The notes: generated by a model from the letters alone, not told the origin. 10,944 bases of DNA from Isohypsibius dastychi (GCA_034696485.1 JAQIWT010001403.1:1-10944), one strand, 5' to 3'; shown: positions 1-7,373, numbered from the stretch's first letter. Translations and numbers: made by a program.

Positions 1-469
1 AAATAATCGTTTTTGCCGCATGGCCGATTAACGAATAACTGCGCGCGTTTGCTGTTTCCATAGTCATTTGAAGTAAATTCATCAAAATATGAGATCAAAC
101 TGTAATCTGACTGCCTCGCTACCAGTCGGGAGCTTTTCCATAACGCGCGCACGGTCAAACAAAGGACTTAGGTCACCTTAAATCATACGGACGTCGTCGT
201 GATACGACGGCCAACCTGCTTGAAGAATAGTTTATTCGCGACGCCATCTCAACGCAATCAATTCTGCTGTGTAGATGTCATGGCTGGAGGGTCATCCCCC
301 GCACAGCTTTCAAATGTTCTTTAAAGAACTGCTTTTGATACTGTTAACATTATAACAATCCTTTGAAAATGGATAATTGAATTCTCAAACAATTCTTCAT
401 CTTTACATTTCCCGAGAAGATTCTTAGCTGTAGATTCTGGCAGTTCTTCGACTGAAGAGTGACTCAGAA

Positions 470-486
470 TCAGCCCTCGGGGCTGA
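470..486. repeat. Short perfect inverted repeat
   Basis: The sequence tcagccc-tcg-gggctga forms a 7-bp perfect stem with a 3-nt loop. It is GC-rich compared with its surroundings. No gene end lies next to it and there is no T-run, so a terminator role is not supported. It may be chance. Confidence 0.3.
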
Positions 487-1740
487 ACAGATGGTAAAGT
501 AGGTGGACCGATCTTTTGTTCTCGTTAGCCGTTTGCTGTTCTCGATACCCGCGTCTAACTTTAAACAACTGAATGAAACTTGGACTGCCCGAGGAGCCCG
601 TCTAAACCTCGATCTGTAGTTTCTGCCTTCTGATTACTCGCAAATGTTGATAAGTGCATCGACTCAAGTCTAGTGGATGCTAATACTTCCGCAAAAACAT
701 GCCTCGGGATTAAGTATTTACTGGTATTCAGAATTATTTCGGTGTCATGTATTTTCGAACAGTTTTCATGATGATTTCTTGCGTTCACTCTTGTTGTTTA
801 ATTTTCAGTCCGAAAAAATTCGTAGCACTCAGGTTTGGGCTAGCTGAAAAAGAGAGTTTTTCTTTGTGATTGATTCTATTACGCCGCTCCTCCCGCCACC
901 TTCTTCATGAATGCAAAATTACATTGAACTGTCAACGTTAAACGACATTTATCACTTCAAGATAGAAGTGGCCGAAAAAAATTTAGCACTGTACCATAGA
1001 AAAGAAAAGTCTCTGTTTAATGATGGGAATATGATGAAGATCCTTATTTTGTTATTCAAGTGGACAAGGTCACCTTAAACGTGGACATACGTTGTTTGTT
1101 TTCGCTCCCACCCCGTATGTAATAGCAATATTGTGAACACAGAAACGGCTCAAGAATGGCACTTATACCTGACATTATCCAACTACGTAAATTGTCTGGT
1201 CGTGTGAAAGGAAGGGGTGGGTCAGTCGTCCATGTCGACAAATTGTCCTGGACCGTATTTTGCCATATCCCTCATAGCATTGGAAACAGATTGTGTGCAG
1301 AAGTATTCAGTTCTCGTGCAGTCAGTCTGCAAAGTAAAAAAGATTGAGATTCAACCGAAAAAAATCGCTAAAAGTAACTTATCGATCACCAAACTTCCAT
1401 GCAGACCCCCATGGTAACTCCATGCGGACTTTTTTGAACTGATTTGGCATGAAGTACAAGCCACACATCATTCCTTGGCACCATTCCTCATCTTTGAGGC
1501 ACTCCACTCCTTGAAGACCACAACCAATGACGACATGGCGGGTCGCCAATCTGGAGACAACAAACGCGGTGATGGAAAAAATTCTGGACATTCTGAAATT
1601 ATTTAATTGTCTTCAGCAGATGACAAGTTCCGTCTCGATATGTCATTAATTTTTTTCCTTAACTACTGTCTTGAGGCAACATCTGCTGGTAAATTTCACT
1701 GACTTGCGCATGTTTTTCTCATCGAGATCGATTGATTTTC

Positions 1741-1770
1741 AGTGAATTTGTGAGGAACGATTAGGTTGTC
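1741..1770. repeat. Dispersed repeat, copy 1
   Basis: About 30 bases here (agtgaatttgtgaggaacga followed by ttaggttgtc) recur with few differences at 10603-10634 in the same orientation. The second copy has two extra T and a few substitutions. Similarity fades on both sides, so this looks like the remnant of a dispersed element rather than a recent duplication. No terminal structure is visible. Confidence 0.45.
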
Positions 1771-2100
1771 TAAATGTCTAATTCTTGACAACGTGTAGTG
1801 AGCAATATGTCTTTTGCGATGCCAAAAAGCTCCTGAGAGTAAAAGCGGAACTTGGAAATAGTCGGTCACTTCAAATAATTCAGTGGAACTCAAGCCTGAT
1901 CGTGACGGATTCTAGTTGTTCAATGCGAATGGATAGTTGACTGGACAGAAAGAAGTAGTGCCATTGCAACCGGTTATCTGGTGTATTCCTTGAGAATATG
2001 TCATGCCAAATGATTCAGTGAGTCAAATCATGTATGGCACAGTTTGTACCACAATATTAAAATGAGGTCCATTTTCTCTTAAAATCTTTTGCGTTTTTAC

Positions 2101-2515
2101 AGTTGACCGGCGTTTTTCCCGTTCTCGGCCGTTTTTTAACCAAAGGATCGTTTTCTCTGCTTCTAGAGCTTCGTATCATGTTTATCATTTTTGACCGAAT
2201 TTGCCGTTTCTGATCGTTTTAACCGTTTCTCACCGTACTTACCATTTCTGATCGTTTTTACCGTTCCTGACCGTTTTTACCGTTTCTGACCGTTTTTATC
2301 GTTTCTGATCGTTTTACCGTTTCTGACCGTTCTTACCGTTTCTGAACGTGTTTACCATTGCTGATCGTTTTAACCGTTTCTTACCGTTTTACCGTTTCTG
2401 CTGTTTTTGATCGTTTTCCACCGTTTTTGACCGTTTTTACCGTTTCTGACCGTTTTTTTCGTTGCTGATTGTTTTAACCGTTTCTGACCGTTTTTACCGG
2501 TCGTGGCCTTTCCTG
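2101..2515. repeat. Degenerate T-rich minisatellite array A (19-nt unit)
   Basis: The top strand repeats a unit close to tgaccgtttttaccgtttc (19 nt), most regularly from about 2195 to 2500. Each unit is built of two similar halves of 9-10 nt (ccgttttta and ccgtttctga). Copies differ by point changes and single-base indels, for example gatcgtttt or aacgtgttt for the standard half. The first 90 bases are more diverged. The same family returns in the opposite orientation at about 7480-8525. There are no coding features inside. Confidence 0.9.
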
Positions 2516-3456
2516 CTGTATTTGCTGTTCATTTCGTCTTTGAAAGTTTACAAGCGTTTTGGTTCTTGGTCACGTTTAAACTGTCTTACGGTTTTTTCAC
2601 CTAGTTCCTGGAATTATTCTTCTGTTTGACTCCGCTTTGTTTGAGCAGTTGATTGTTAGTGCCATCAAAAACAGCCTCCTCTCCTCAAATTTGAGTCAGA
2701 GAAATCGTCATAAATAAACTCCAACCACATTGCGAATATCACATTAATTCGGGGACTGGAATTCGTTCAGTCTATACTGAATCGTCCAAAGTAAGACAAA
2801 AGAATGGATCCTTACATAAATTTCGCGAGTCAACTGCAATAAATCGTCCGGATTGATCTAATCAGGAAATATGATACTCAAGTTTCTCTGATTCATCCAC
2901 GCGATTTCGGGCATTCACAGTTCTGATGGCGTTTGTTCTTGAGCACATTTTATAAACAATATCACGGAATATGTCATGCTCGCTAGAGACAATCCAGTAT
3001 TTGTTATATCATTGTGATTATTTGTCTGTTTTTAAAGGCTTGATCAAACTCCCAAAGACCATTATCGGTGAGTCTACATGGATTTCATGGAACTTCTTGA
3101 AGCTGTTTCGTCTTAGCAACTAGGGCTGATATCCACATTATAACCATATGCACGGCAAAGTGAAAATTTTGAGTCGAGAACTTGGAATATATTGAACAGG
3201 TTCTACAAGACTGCCTGGTATGCATACTCTCTGGAATTCTCTCTAGGTAGTGATACACTTTTATGCAGATTTGCTCAGCGAGTAGCTCATTGGTCGTTAT
3301 TGCAGCAGTAGTATTTTATTGAAACCAGTCACGTGTTCGTTAGTTTCGGTTCGTTTGTTTTTGCTACGCGAACTATTCGTATGCTTTATTTGAAGGCATG
3401 CTTACACAAAATTGCTTACAAGTTTTCGAATCATGACACTTGCTTAAGCGTTACAG
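2516..3456. other. Region with nothing recognised
   Basis: Both strands were read for family motifs and splice-bounded open frames and none was supported. The stretch is moderately AT-rich without arrays. It could be intergenic or intronic. Confidence 0.45.
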
Positions 3457-3723
3457 GTCTGGAATGAGTTCAAGGAAGATGTTCAAGATATACCTTATTT
3501 GGATAAAATTCAAAGAGTCAAGATGTCACCAGTCTGTCGCGAGTGTCAAAATTACATGAATTCGAATGTTGGAATATTTCATTGCATTAAAAAATTAATG
3601 CCGGGAAAAATACCTCTGATCAGCATCATATTCGCTCATTTTTCAAACATTAAATTTAAATTAACTTCAAAACTGAAAATGAGGCAAAAGCAATACGTAG
3701 ATTATTACTTGATTAGTCTATGA
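3457..3723 (+). CDS. Possible exon, unknown protein
   Basis: A frame opens exactly after an acceptor-like ttacag (AG at 3455-3456) and runs 88 codons to TGA at 3721-3723. It begins VWNEFKEDVQDIPYLDKIQ and contains CRECQNYM followed by an FHC, so a Cys pair is visible but no complete zinc-finger pattern. The first 40 codons look more protein-like than the Lys/Ile/Phe-rich second half, which may already be intron or UTR. I do not recognise a family. No partner exon was found; a chance ORF in AT-rich DNA is the alternative. Confidence 0.22.
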   Translation, partial: VWNEFKEDVQDIPYLDKIQRVKMSPVCRECQNYMNSNVGIFHCIKKLMPGKIPLISIIFAHFSNIKFKLTSKLKMRQKQYVDYYLISL

Positions 3724-3972
3724 ACAACACTCATCAGAAAATAAATCCTCGTCGAAATCGTGTTGAGAGCGCGGTATTCAGTCTTGGCGTTCAGTTCTCT
3801 TCTTAAAGTGAACGGGATGAAAACGATACTTGAATATTGATTTTCGACGGGCCAATGGTGTCCAGGGCGCCTCTCTAAATTTGGATCGACAGACAAAGTT
3901 CAATACAGACGCGGAGAACGGAATATTGTTTTGGCGCTATCGTGACTGTATTTAGCTGACCCTACCTATGAT

Positions 3973-4175
3973 GTGTACAAGTTGGTCGAACTAGCGAGGC
4001 ATCTTGATTGTGCTGTAAGACACGTGATTCAAGGATTGAAGGACAAGATTGAATTGTTTGAAATATATTATTCAGAATATTCAACAAAATTTTATAATAT
4101 CAGATATACAAAAAGTTATACAGTTCTCCCGAAAATTCTCTGGCAAGCCATGATTGAAAACGTGCTGATTGATGC
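3973..4175 (+). CDS. Possible exon(s) upstream of the J-domain gene, unknown protein
   Basis: The frame reads DVYKLVELARHLDCAVRHVI and, further on, ILWQAMIENVLIDA, ending at a donor-like GCG|GTGAGA (GT at 4176). The last part, 4121-4175, follows atacag and has an inverted near-copy at 4271-4324. Four of the five base differences between the copies are synonymous in this frame, which is indirect evidence that it codes. The 3973-4110 portion may be part of the same exon or a separate one. The family is not recognised. A downstream partner for the donor is not clear, and the open frame itself stops at 4219-4221. Confidence 0.3.
4121..4174 (+). repeat. Inverted duplication, arm 1 (54 bp)
   Basis: This arm starts cagttctcccgaaaattctc and ends gattgatg. 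It matches the reverse complement of 4271-4324 at 49 of 54 positions without gaps, and all five differences are transitions. The 96-bp spacer is much less self-complementary, although short stretches such as ccactca recur in inverted order. The match begins at an acceptor-like acag and ends near a donor-like GTGAGA, so the duplicated unit looks like one small exon. Confidence 0.9.
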
Positions 4176-4270
4176 GGTGAGACCACTCAACATACGAGTC
4201 CGCCTCACCCGCTCTCATTGAAAATTTTCCCGCTTGGCTGAGTGGGCTTGCAACGTGGTTAGAAAAAGCA

Positions 4271-4324
4271 CATCAATCAATACATTTTCAATCATGGCTT
4301 GCCAGAGAATTTCTGGGAGAACTG
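4271..4324 (-). repeat. Inverted duplication, arm 2 (54 bp)
   Basis: This is the reverse-complement partner of 4121-4174. It ends 33 bases before the ATG of the J-domain gene, so it probably lies in that gene's 5' leader or promoter. A transcript crossing both arms could fold into a 54-bp hairpin. On the minus strand it reads ILWQAMIENVLID in the same frame as arm 1, with one amino-acid change (Glu for Lys). Confidence 0.9.
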
Positions 4325-4357
4325 TATTGATCTTTTAATTTTTGATACATTCAAAGA

Positions 4358-4735
4358 ATGGATTCCAGCACTTTTTTATACGACGTCCTTGGTGTTCATT
4401 CGGATGCCACGCAGAAAGACATACGAACCGGCTTTTTTCAAAAAACGCTCCATAACCATCCTGACAAAGGGGGGGGGCACAGAAAATGTGAGTCAGTCTG
4501 ATATTTGTATCATGAGGTCACATGCTGGAACATCCGAATTAAATCGATCTTCTTACAGATGAAAATAATCAACCACGCATACGGAGTTCTTTTTGATCCA
4601 GATAGACCTTCATACTTTGACCAATACGGTGTTAAGGAACAACAGACTGCCTCCGATGACTTCGAATATGAGCCTGCCGAAGACCACCAGGAGACTGAAA
4701 CGGATATTTTCGATGACGAAAATTTGCTAATTTAA
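4358..4735 (+). CDS. J-domain (DnaJ/Hsp40-like) protein, two exons, with a one-base frameshift in exon 1
   Basis: J-domain proteins stimulate the ATPase of Hsp70 through the HPD tripeptide. Exon 1 (4358-4487) begins MDSSTFLYDVLGVHSDATQK and continues through helix II to HPDKGG, with His-Pro-Asp at 4457-4465. Exon 2 (4559-4735) begins MKIINHAYGVLFDPDRPSYF and then DQYG, the normal helix III/IV end, followed by an acidic tail of about 34 residues ending DDENLLI. The predicted length is about 101 residues, so it is a bare J-domain with a tail and no Gly/Phe, zinc or substrate-binding region. The ATG has a good context (A at -3, G at +4) and an in-frame TGA at 4343 upstream. A run of nine G (4469-4477) puts exon 1 out of phase with exon 2; eight G would join them. 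This is either a sequencing/allelic slip or a real mutation. Family assignment is firm; activity is uncertain. Confidence 0.85.
4469..4477 (+). other. Poly-G run carrying the exon-1 frameshift
   Basis: Nine G follow GACAAA directly after the HPD motif. In the J-domain frame this leads to CAC AGA AAA TGT and a stop in the intron (TGA at 4499). Dropping one base gives Gly-Gly-Gly-Thr-Glu-Asn ending at 4487 in phase 0, which joins to the ATG of exon 2. Homopolymer runs of this length are prone to both sequencing error and replication slippage. Confidence 0.85.
4488..4558 (+). other. Intron 1 of the J-domain gene (71 nt)
   Basis: Donor AAT|GTGAGT and acceptor TCTTACAG|A are both near consensus. 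Removing 71 nt joins the J-domain halves at the expected place between helix II/loop and helix III. Confidence 0.85.
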
Positions 4736-4746
4736 ACTGATGACAG
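4629..4746 (+). other. Possible alternative intron (118 nt) fusing the J-domain to the next gene
   Basis: The GT at 4629-4630 (TACG|GTGTTAAG) is one of only two GT dinucleotides, overlapping each other, between here and 4746. The acceptor is ctgatgacag at 4737-4746, preceded by a branch-like ctaattt. The donor leaves phase 1 after DQY, and the acceptor supplies CG to complete GCG (Ala) and enter LGRKRSRQ in frame. The donor is weak at position 4. Retaining the intron gives the acidic tail and stop at 4735. Confidence 0.4.
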
Positions 4747-5006
4747 CGCTGGGTCGGAAGCGAAGTCGACAAAGTGGACGAAGCGAAGCTTCAGCGGAAC
4801 CAAATAATGATGCGCCAGACTTGGTCGACCAGTGTGACTGGAGTGTCACAGATTTTATGAACCTCGAAAATCTCGGAAATATCGATGATCTGGAAAACAT
4901 TGAAGATATTCAATCTATCGAGCTGGACTTGCTCTCTGAATGTTCGAACCAGCCCGCAACGCCAGCAAAAATTTCGGATTCTAACCGGACAACTAGTTCG
5001 TTTCCG
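4740..5006 (+). CDS. PHD-gene exon: basic cluster and acidic region
   Basis: This frame is open from ATG 4740 (or from 4747 if the acceptor at 4746 is used) to the donor CCG|GTCAGT at 5007. Residues 5-10 are GRKRSR; the next part is Ser/Glu-rich. Around residues 40-65 Leu/Ile alternate with Asp/Glu every three to four residues, as in amphipathic acidic helices. The end is Pro/Ser/Thr-rich (QPATPAKISDSNRTTSSFP). The frame continues unspliced to TGA 5028-5030, which would give a 96-residue protein as an alternative product. Confidence 0.6.
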
Positions 5007-7152
5007 GTCAGTTATAATAAAAACAAATGACATTAGGTAATGACATTAGTTGTCGTGACAGAGCCTTGTCCCCATAGGACAACACAAGTGACACCTCAAT
5101 AATAGCAGCGGAGGAGACGGGATACCCGATCTTGGAGCAAATGTACGGGGTAAGAATGCCCTGTGAGGCTTTAATGATGATCAAAAACCAGCCCAGTCGG
5201 AATTTGTCAAATAAAGCTGTTTTAGATATAAAAAGGTATTCTGTCGTTACAGATAAAAGACGGAATTCTATTGAAAGCTTCGGAGAAACAACTGTTCGGC
5301 AATGATTGGATTTGTCCTTTCAAATGCCTTCGTTCTTCGAATGACCTTTCTGAGATGGTTCGCTCCGTTGAAGAAGTTCGCGTCCACCAACTTTTTCTAA
5401 ATAGGTTACCGTTTGTGTTTCTCATCCTATTCGGGAGGAGTTATCAAAACAGGAACTGTGCTCGGAAATCACAGCAACTCACAGGCCAAAATCAAGAAAA
5501 CGCAGCTGCAGCCGAGTTTTGCCGCATCTTAAAGTCACTGTATGAGAATGATCACGATCAGGTGAGAACATGATTTGATTCGATGTTCATCCAAAATCAC
5601 ATTTTGTGTGTGTTTGATGTCAAGCTCCGCAACTGTGTTCAAGTTCTTTCAGAAAAAGACTTCGTTGCTGTCAGAGATGAGGATTTCAGTGAACTGCCGG
5701 AAACTATCAAAACAGTCTTTGGCATGGAAGACTTCAAACGTGCCATTTACAACAACGCCAGAAAACCGGTGAGAATGGCGGTTGTTTTCCCAGATGGAGC
5801 GAAAGATGTTCGTTTTTACCCAGAAATGTTTTCTTGTCCAATCAGCAATCGTGCATTTCAAAAAGGACTGCGGTTCGACAATTTCGTGAGCGGTCGATTG
5901 ACGTCAGTGTTTACAATCGAACCGACCAATGAAATTTGGCTGCCTTGAAACCAATGAAACAGGTAACAACACGGATTGGCCAACAAAACGCTCAATTTTC
6001 GTTGGTGCCCGAACCGACCAACTGGATGGGCATGTGACGTCGTACGACTGCCCCTATAGACCTCGAACCGCAGTACCTTTTGAAATGCACGATAGATTTC
6101 TTGAGAACCGGAGAAGATCTCATAGAAGAAGAACTTTTCCTGACAACAAGCAGTGAGTGTTAGACTGTTGATGGCGTCCGATCAACAGACATTTTTTCAC
6201 CAAGTGTTCTCATGGCAGAAAGCAACAAAACTCCACTTTCGCCGTTCGAAAACATTGCCGACCGAATTGCCACAGATGGCATGGTCAACTTTCAACCTTT
6301 AGCTGCTTCAACTCAAATGGCTCCCACGTCCAAAAGGCAGATTCAGAATTGATTATGTTTTGATCATTTCATTACACTCCAGTCTCCGCCAAAACTGAAG
6401 AACAATTCTGCCTGTAAATTCTGCCTCTCCCATGGCGCGGGCGAATCCTTGGTTTTCGCGGTGTTGTATATCGTGAATTTTGCAATCTTAGATAGAGTTT
6501 ATCAGTAACGCAATAAGGCATATAAGCCATAAAATGTAAGCGGGCGAGAGACGTTTTAGGGGGGGGGGGGTGTAAACGGCAATGAGTTTCTAGAAAGGGT
6601 CAAGAACAGTTGGAGCTCTTTTTGATATAAACTGACGAATCTGCCTTTTAAACAGCACCGAAAGTCAACAAGAAAAACCGAATGATGTAAATTTCTTAAT
6701 CTTTTTCAATTATATGGTTGTGTATTCCATGTACTGCAGGCTGATGATATAAGCGACATTGTTAACGACGACAAGGACGAAACCGATGAGAAGAAGTTGG
6801 AAATGAGGACCAGCGACCATTCCCGTAGGTCACCGAGGCGATAAAATCAAGAATGCAAGTTTCACAGTGGCGCCATCAAACAGCTAGTCGTTTTTGCTCC
6901 TTTTCCGGAACATTGACAAAGAGTTAGTTTCCAGCTGATAATGCAGATAAAATATTGGAGAATGACGAGAAACAGGACAAGAACTTCTGCCGCTCCTGCC
7001 AAACTAAATTTCCAAAATTATCGGCTTATCTTTGCACAGAGTGCCGCAAAAGATTTCACCTGAACTGTCAAAAAGAACACCAAGTTCACTGGCCGAAAAA
7101 GACCACTGCTAGAAACCGTCGCTGTGAAGAATGTCGGACAGGGGAAAACTGA
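4740..7152 (+). CDS. Multi-exon gene with basic/acidic N-terminus and C-terminal PHD finger
   Basis: The model exons are 4740-5006, 5078-5149, 5253-5561, 5625-5885, 5963-6152, 6219-about 6327, 6656-6686, 6740-6824 and 6947-7152, all plus strand, about 510 codons. The start MTALGRKRSRQ carries a basic nuclear-localisation-like cluster. An acidic, hydrophobic-spaced segment (NLENLGNIDDLENIED) follows and resembles an activation-type or binding region. The middle exons match no family I can name. The C-terminus is a C4HC3 PHD finger, a fold that commonly reads histone tails. A nuclear, chromatin-linked role is therefore an inference. Most joins keep phase; the exit from the 6219 exon is weakest. 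An in-frame TGA lies at 6035-6037, so the gene may be broken or may carry an error. It begins four bases after the J-domain stop and may be spliced to that gene instead of starting at 4740. Confidence 0.6.
5078..5149 (+). CDS. PHD-gene exon (24 codons)
   Basis: Acceptor tccccatag|GAC and donor GGG|GTAAGA flank a phase-0 to phase-0 exon reading DNTSDTSIIAAEETGYPILE, then QMYG. The preceding intron, 5007-5077, is 71 nt, the same length as the J-domain intron. The following intron, 5150-5252, is 103 nt and contains an AATAAA at 5210, so an early polyadenylation site is conceivable. Confidence 0.55.
5253..5561 (+). CDS. PHD-gene exon (103 codons)
   Basis: Acceptor tcgttacag|ATA and donor CAG|GTGAGA bound an open phase-0 exon. 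It begins IKDGILLKASEKQLFGNDWI followed by CPFKC, a Cys-x3-Cys pair, then a charged stretch, a short hydrophobic stretch (LPFVFLILF) and AAAAEFCRILKSLYENDHDQ. The hydrophobic stretch lies in a possible 48-nt intron (5405-5452) whose removal keeps the frame. No family recognised. Confidence 0.55.
5625..5885 (+). CDS. PHD-gene exon (87 codons)
   Basis: The frame is shared with the previous exon after removing a 63-nt intron (5562-5624, acceptor gatgtcaag, rather weak). It reads VLSEKDFVAVRDEDFSELPE, then KTVFGMEDFKRAIYNNARKP and VVFPDGAKDVRFYPEMF, ending RFDNF at the donor TTC|GTGAGC. The same frame is open upstream to 5583, so the acceptor could lie elsewhere. The composition is convincingly protein-like but I do not recognise the fold. 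Confidence 0.55.
5963..6152 (+). CDS. PHD-gene exon with an in-frame TGA
   Basis: After the 77-nt intron 5886-5962 (acceptor tgaaacag) the frame reads VTTRIGQQNAQFSLVPEP and NWMGM, meets TGA at 6035-6037, then continues RRTTAPIDLEPQYLLKCTID and FLRTGEDLIEEELFLTTS to the donor GCA|GTGAGT at 6153. Both sides of the TGA look coding. The TGA sits before CGT and could come from CGA by a C-to-T change. A 26-nt GT-AG skip (6034-6059) exists but is far shorter than other introns and leads into a different frame. Confidence 0.5.
6219..6352 (+). CDS. PHD-gene exon, 3' end uncertain
   Basis: The 66-nt intron 6153-6218 (acceptor tctcatggcag) restores phase and gives SNKTPLSPFENIADRIATDG, then MVNFQPLAASTQMAPTSK, with a stop at 6350-6352 if read through. 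Leaving this exon in the phase needed downstream requires a poor donor, CAC|GTCCAA at 6328; another GT at 6284 is in phase 0. It is therefore possible that one isoform ends here and the PHD exons belong to another isoform or gene. Confidence 0.4.
6353..6655 (+). other. Intron or exon-poor gap with a 12-G run
   Basis: This stretch separates the 6219 exon from the 31-nt exon at 6656. It contains a possible 31-nt exon at 6383-6413 (acceptor cactccag, donor GTAAATT) that does not fit the main phase, and a run of twelve G at 6559-6570. Nothing else is recognised. Confidence 0.4.
6656..6824 (+). CDS. PHD-gene exons 6656-6686 and 6740-6824: acidic linker
   Basis: A 31-nt exon between ttttaaacag and GTAAAT reads TESQQEKPND. 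The next exon follows a pyrimidine-rich tract and tactgcag at 6739 and reads ADDISDIVNDDKDETDEKKL to the donor TCCC|GTAGGT at 6825. The 53-nt intron 6687-6739 keeps phase. The product is a strongly charged linker in front of the PHD finger. Confidence 0.55.
6947..7152 (+). CDS. Last exon: PHD-type zinc finger (C4HC3)
   Basis: After the 122-nt intron 6825-6946 (acceptor gataatgcag) the frame continues HKILENDEKQDKNF and enters a pattern C-x2-C-x11-C-x2-C-x4-H-x2-C-x18-C-x2-C. The eight ligands are encoded at 6988, 6997, 7033, 7042, 7057 (His), 7066, 7123 and 7132. The aromatic residue before His (RFH) is typical of PHD fingers. The usual Trp two residues before the seventh ligand is absent (Asn-Arg-Arg-Cys), and there is no acidic N-terminal patch of the H3K4me-reader type, so methyl-lysine reading is not implied. 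The stop is TGA 7150-7152, five residues after the last ligand region. Confidence 0.75.
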
Positions 7153-7373
7153 TTGGATGCCTTGTCGAGCATTTCGGCTGCAATATTTTTGTTTAACCAC
7201 TATGATTTTCGAAATCCAAACGAATAATAATTTTGGTTTTTTTCACCTGATTTTATTCCATCTACGGAGTGAGCAATCCAAAACTTATACTTGGCTAAAA
7301 CTCTCCATAACCGAACAGCATGGTTCACCGTTGTTCAATTGTTGACTAATGCTCGACACTTGTCCTGAATAAA
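7153..7373 (+). other. Probable 3' UTR
   Basis: This stretch follows the PHD-gene stop and ends with the polyadenylation signal. It is AT-rich with T-runs and has no convincing reading frame in the gene's orientation. Confidence 0.5.
7368..7373 (+). terminator. Polyadenylation signal AATAAA
   Basis: A canonical AATAAA hexamer lies 216 bases after the PHD-gene stop, followed within 25 bases by TG/T-rich sequence (atgttattattcacagtg). It is the best candidate for the transcript end before the minisatellite begins. Confidence 0.5.

Larger units (their letters stand above)
1..2095. other. Region with no recognisable gene
   Basis: I see no protein family, tRNA or rRNA here. Open frames are short (60-75 codons) and occur on both strands without clear splice-site support. 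The stretch contains a small perfect hairpin at 470-486 and one copy of a dispersed repeat at 1741-1770. Base composition is mixed, without long simple repeats. It may be intergenic DNA or long introns; distant exons of an unseen gene cannot be excluded. Confidence 0.5.

Noticed and set aside
561-788. 75-codon minus-strand open frame
   Set aside because: No recognisable motif, splice support or conserved context; length is within chance expectation.
170-1079. 13-base repeat aggtcaccttaaa at 170-182 and 1067-1079
   Set aside because: A single 13-mer match is expected about once by chance in a window of this size, and the flanks align poorly.
1379-1893. Minus-strand open frames at 1379-1591 and 1696-1893 as transposase fragments
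   Set aside because: Strings such as DEEW and FWHRKRH were considered, but no ordered transposase motif or terminal repeat could be found.
4234-4250. tRNA gene or tRNA-derived SINE in the inverted-repeat spacer
   Set aside because: tggctgagtggg matches an A-box, but no B-box (GGTTCGANTCC-like) follows at the right distance and no cloverleaf can be drawn.
4358-5006. Polyomavirus T-antigen-like early region (HPDKGG J-domain, intron, nuclear-localisation-like cluster)
   Set aside because: HPDKGG and YDVLGV...DQYG also fit cellular DnaJ proteins. I see no LxCxE motif, origin-binding domain or helicase Walker motif downstream, and the later exons lead to a PHD finger. The resemblance is in layout only.
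6947-7152. MYND finger or piggyBac-type C-terminal Cys-rich domain
   Set aside because: CQKEHQVHW recalls MYND fingers, but the full spacing of eight ligands fits C4HC3 PHD exactly, with Phe-His in the right place. No DDE transposase core is visible upstream.
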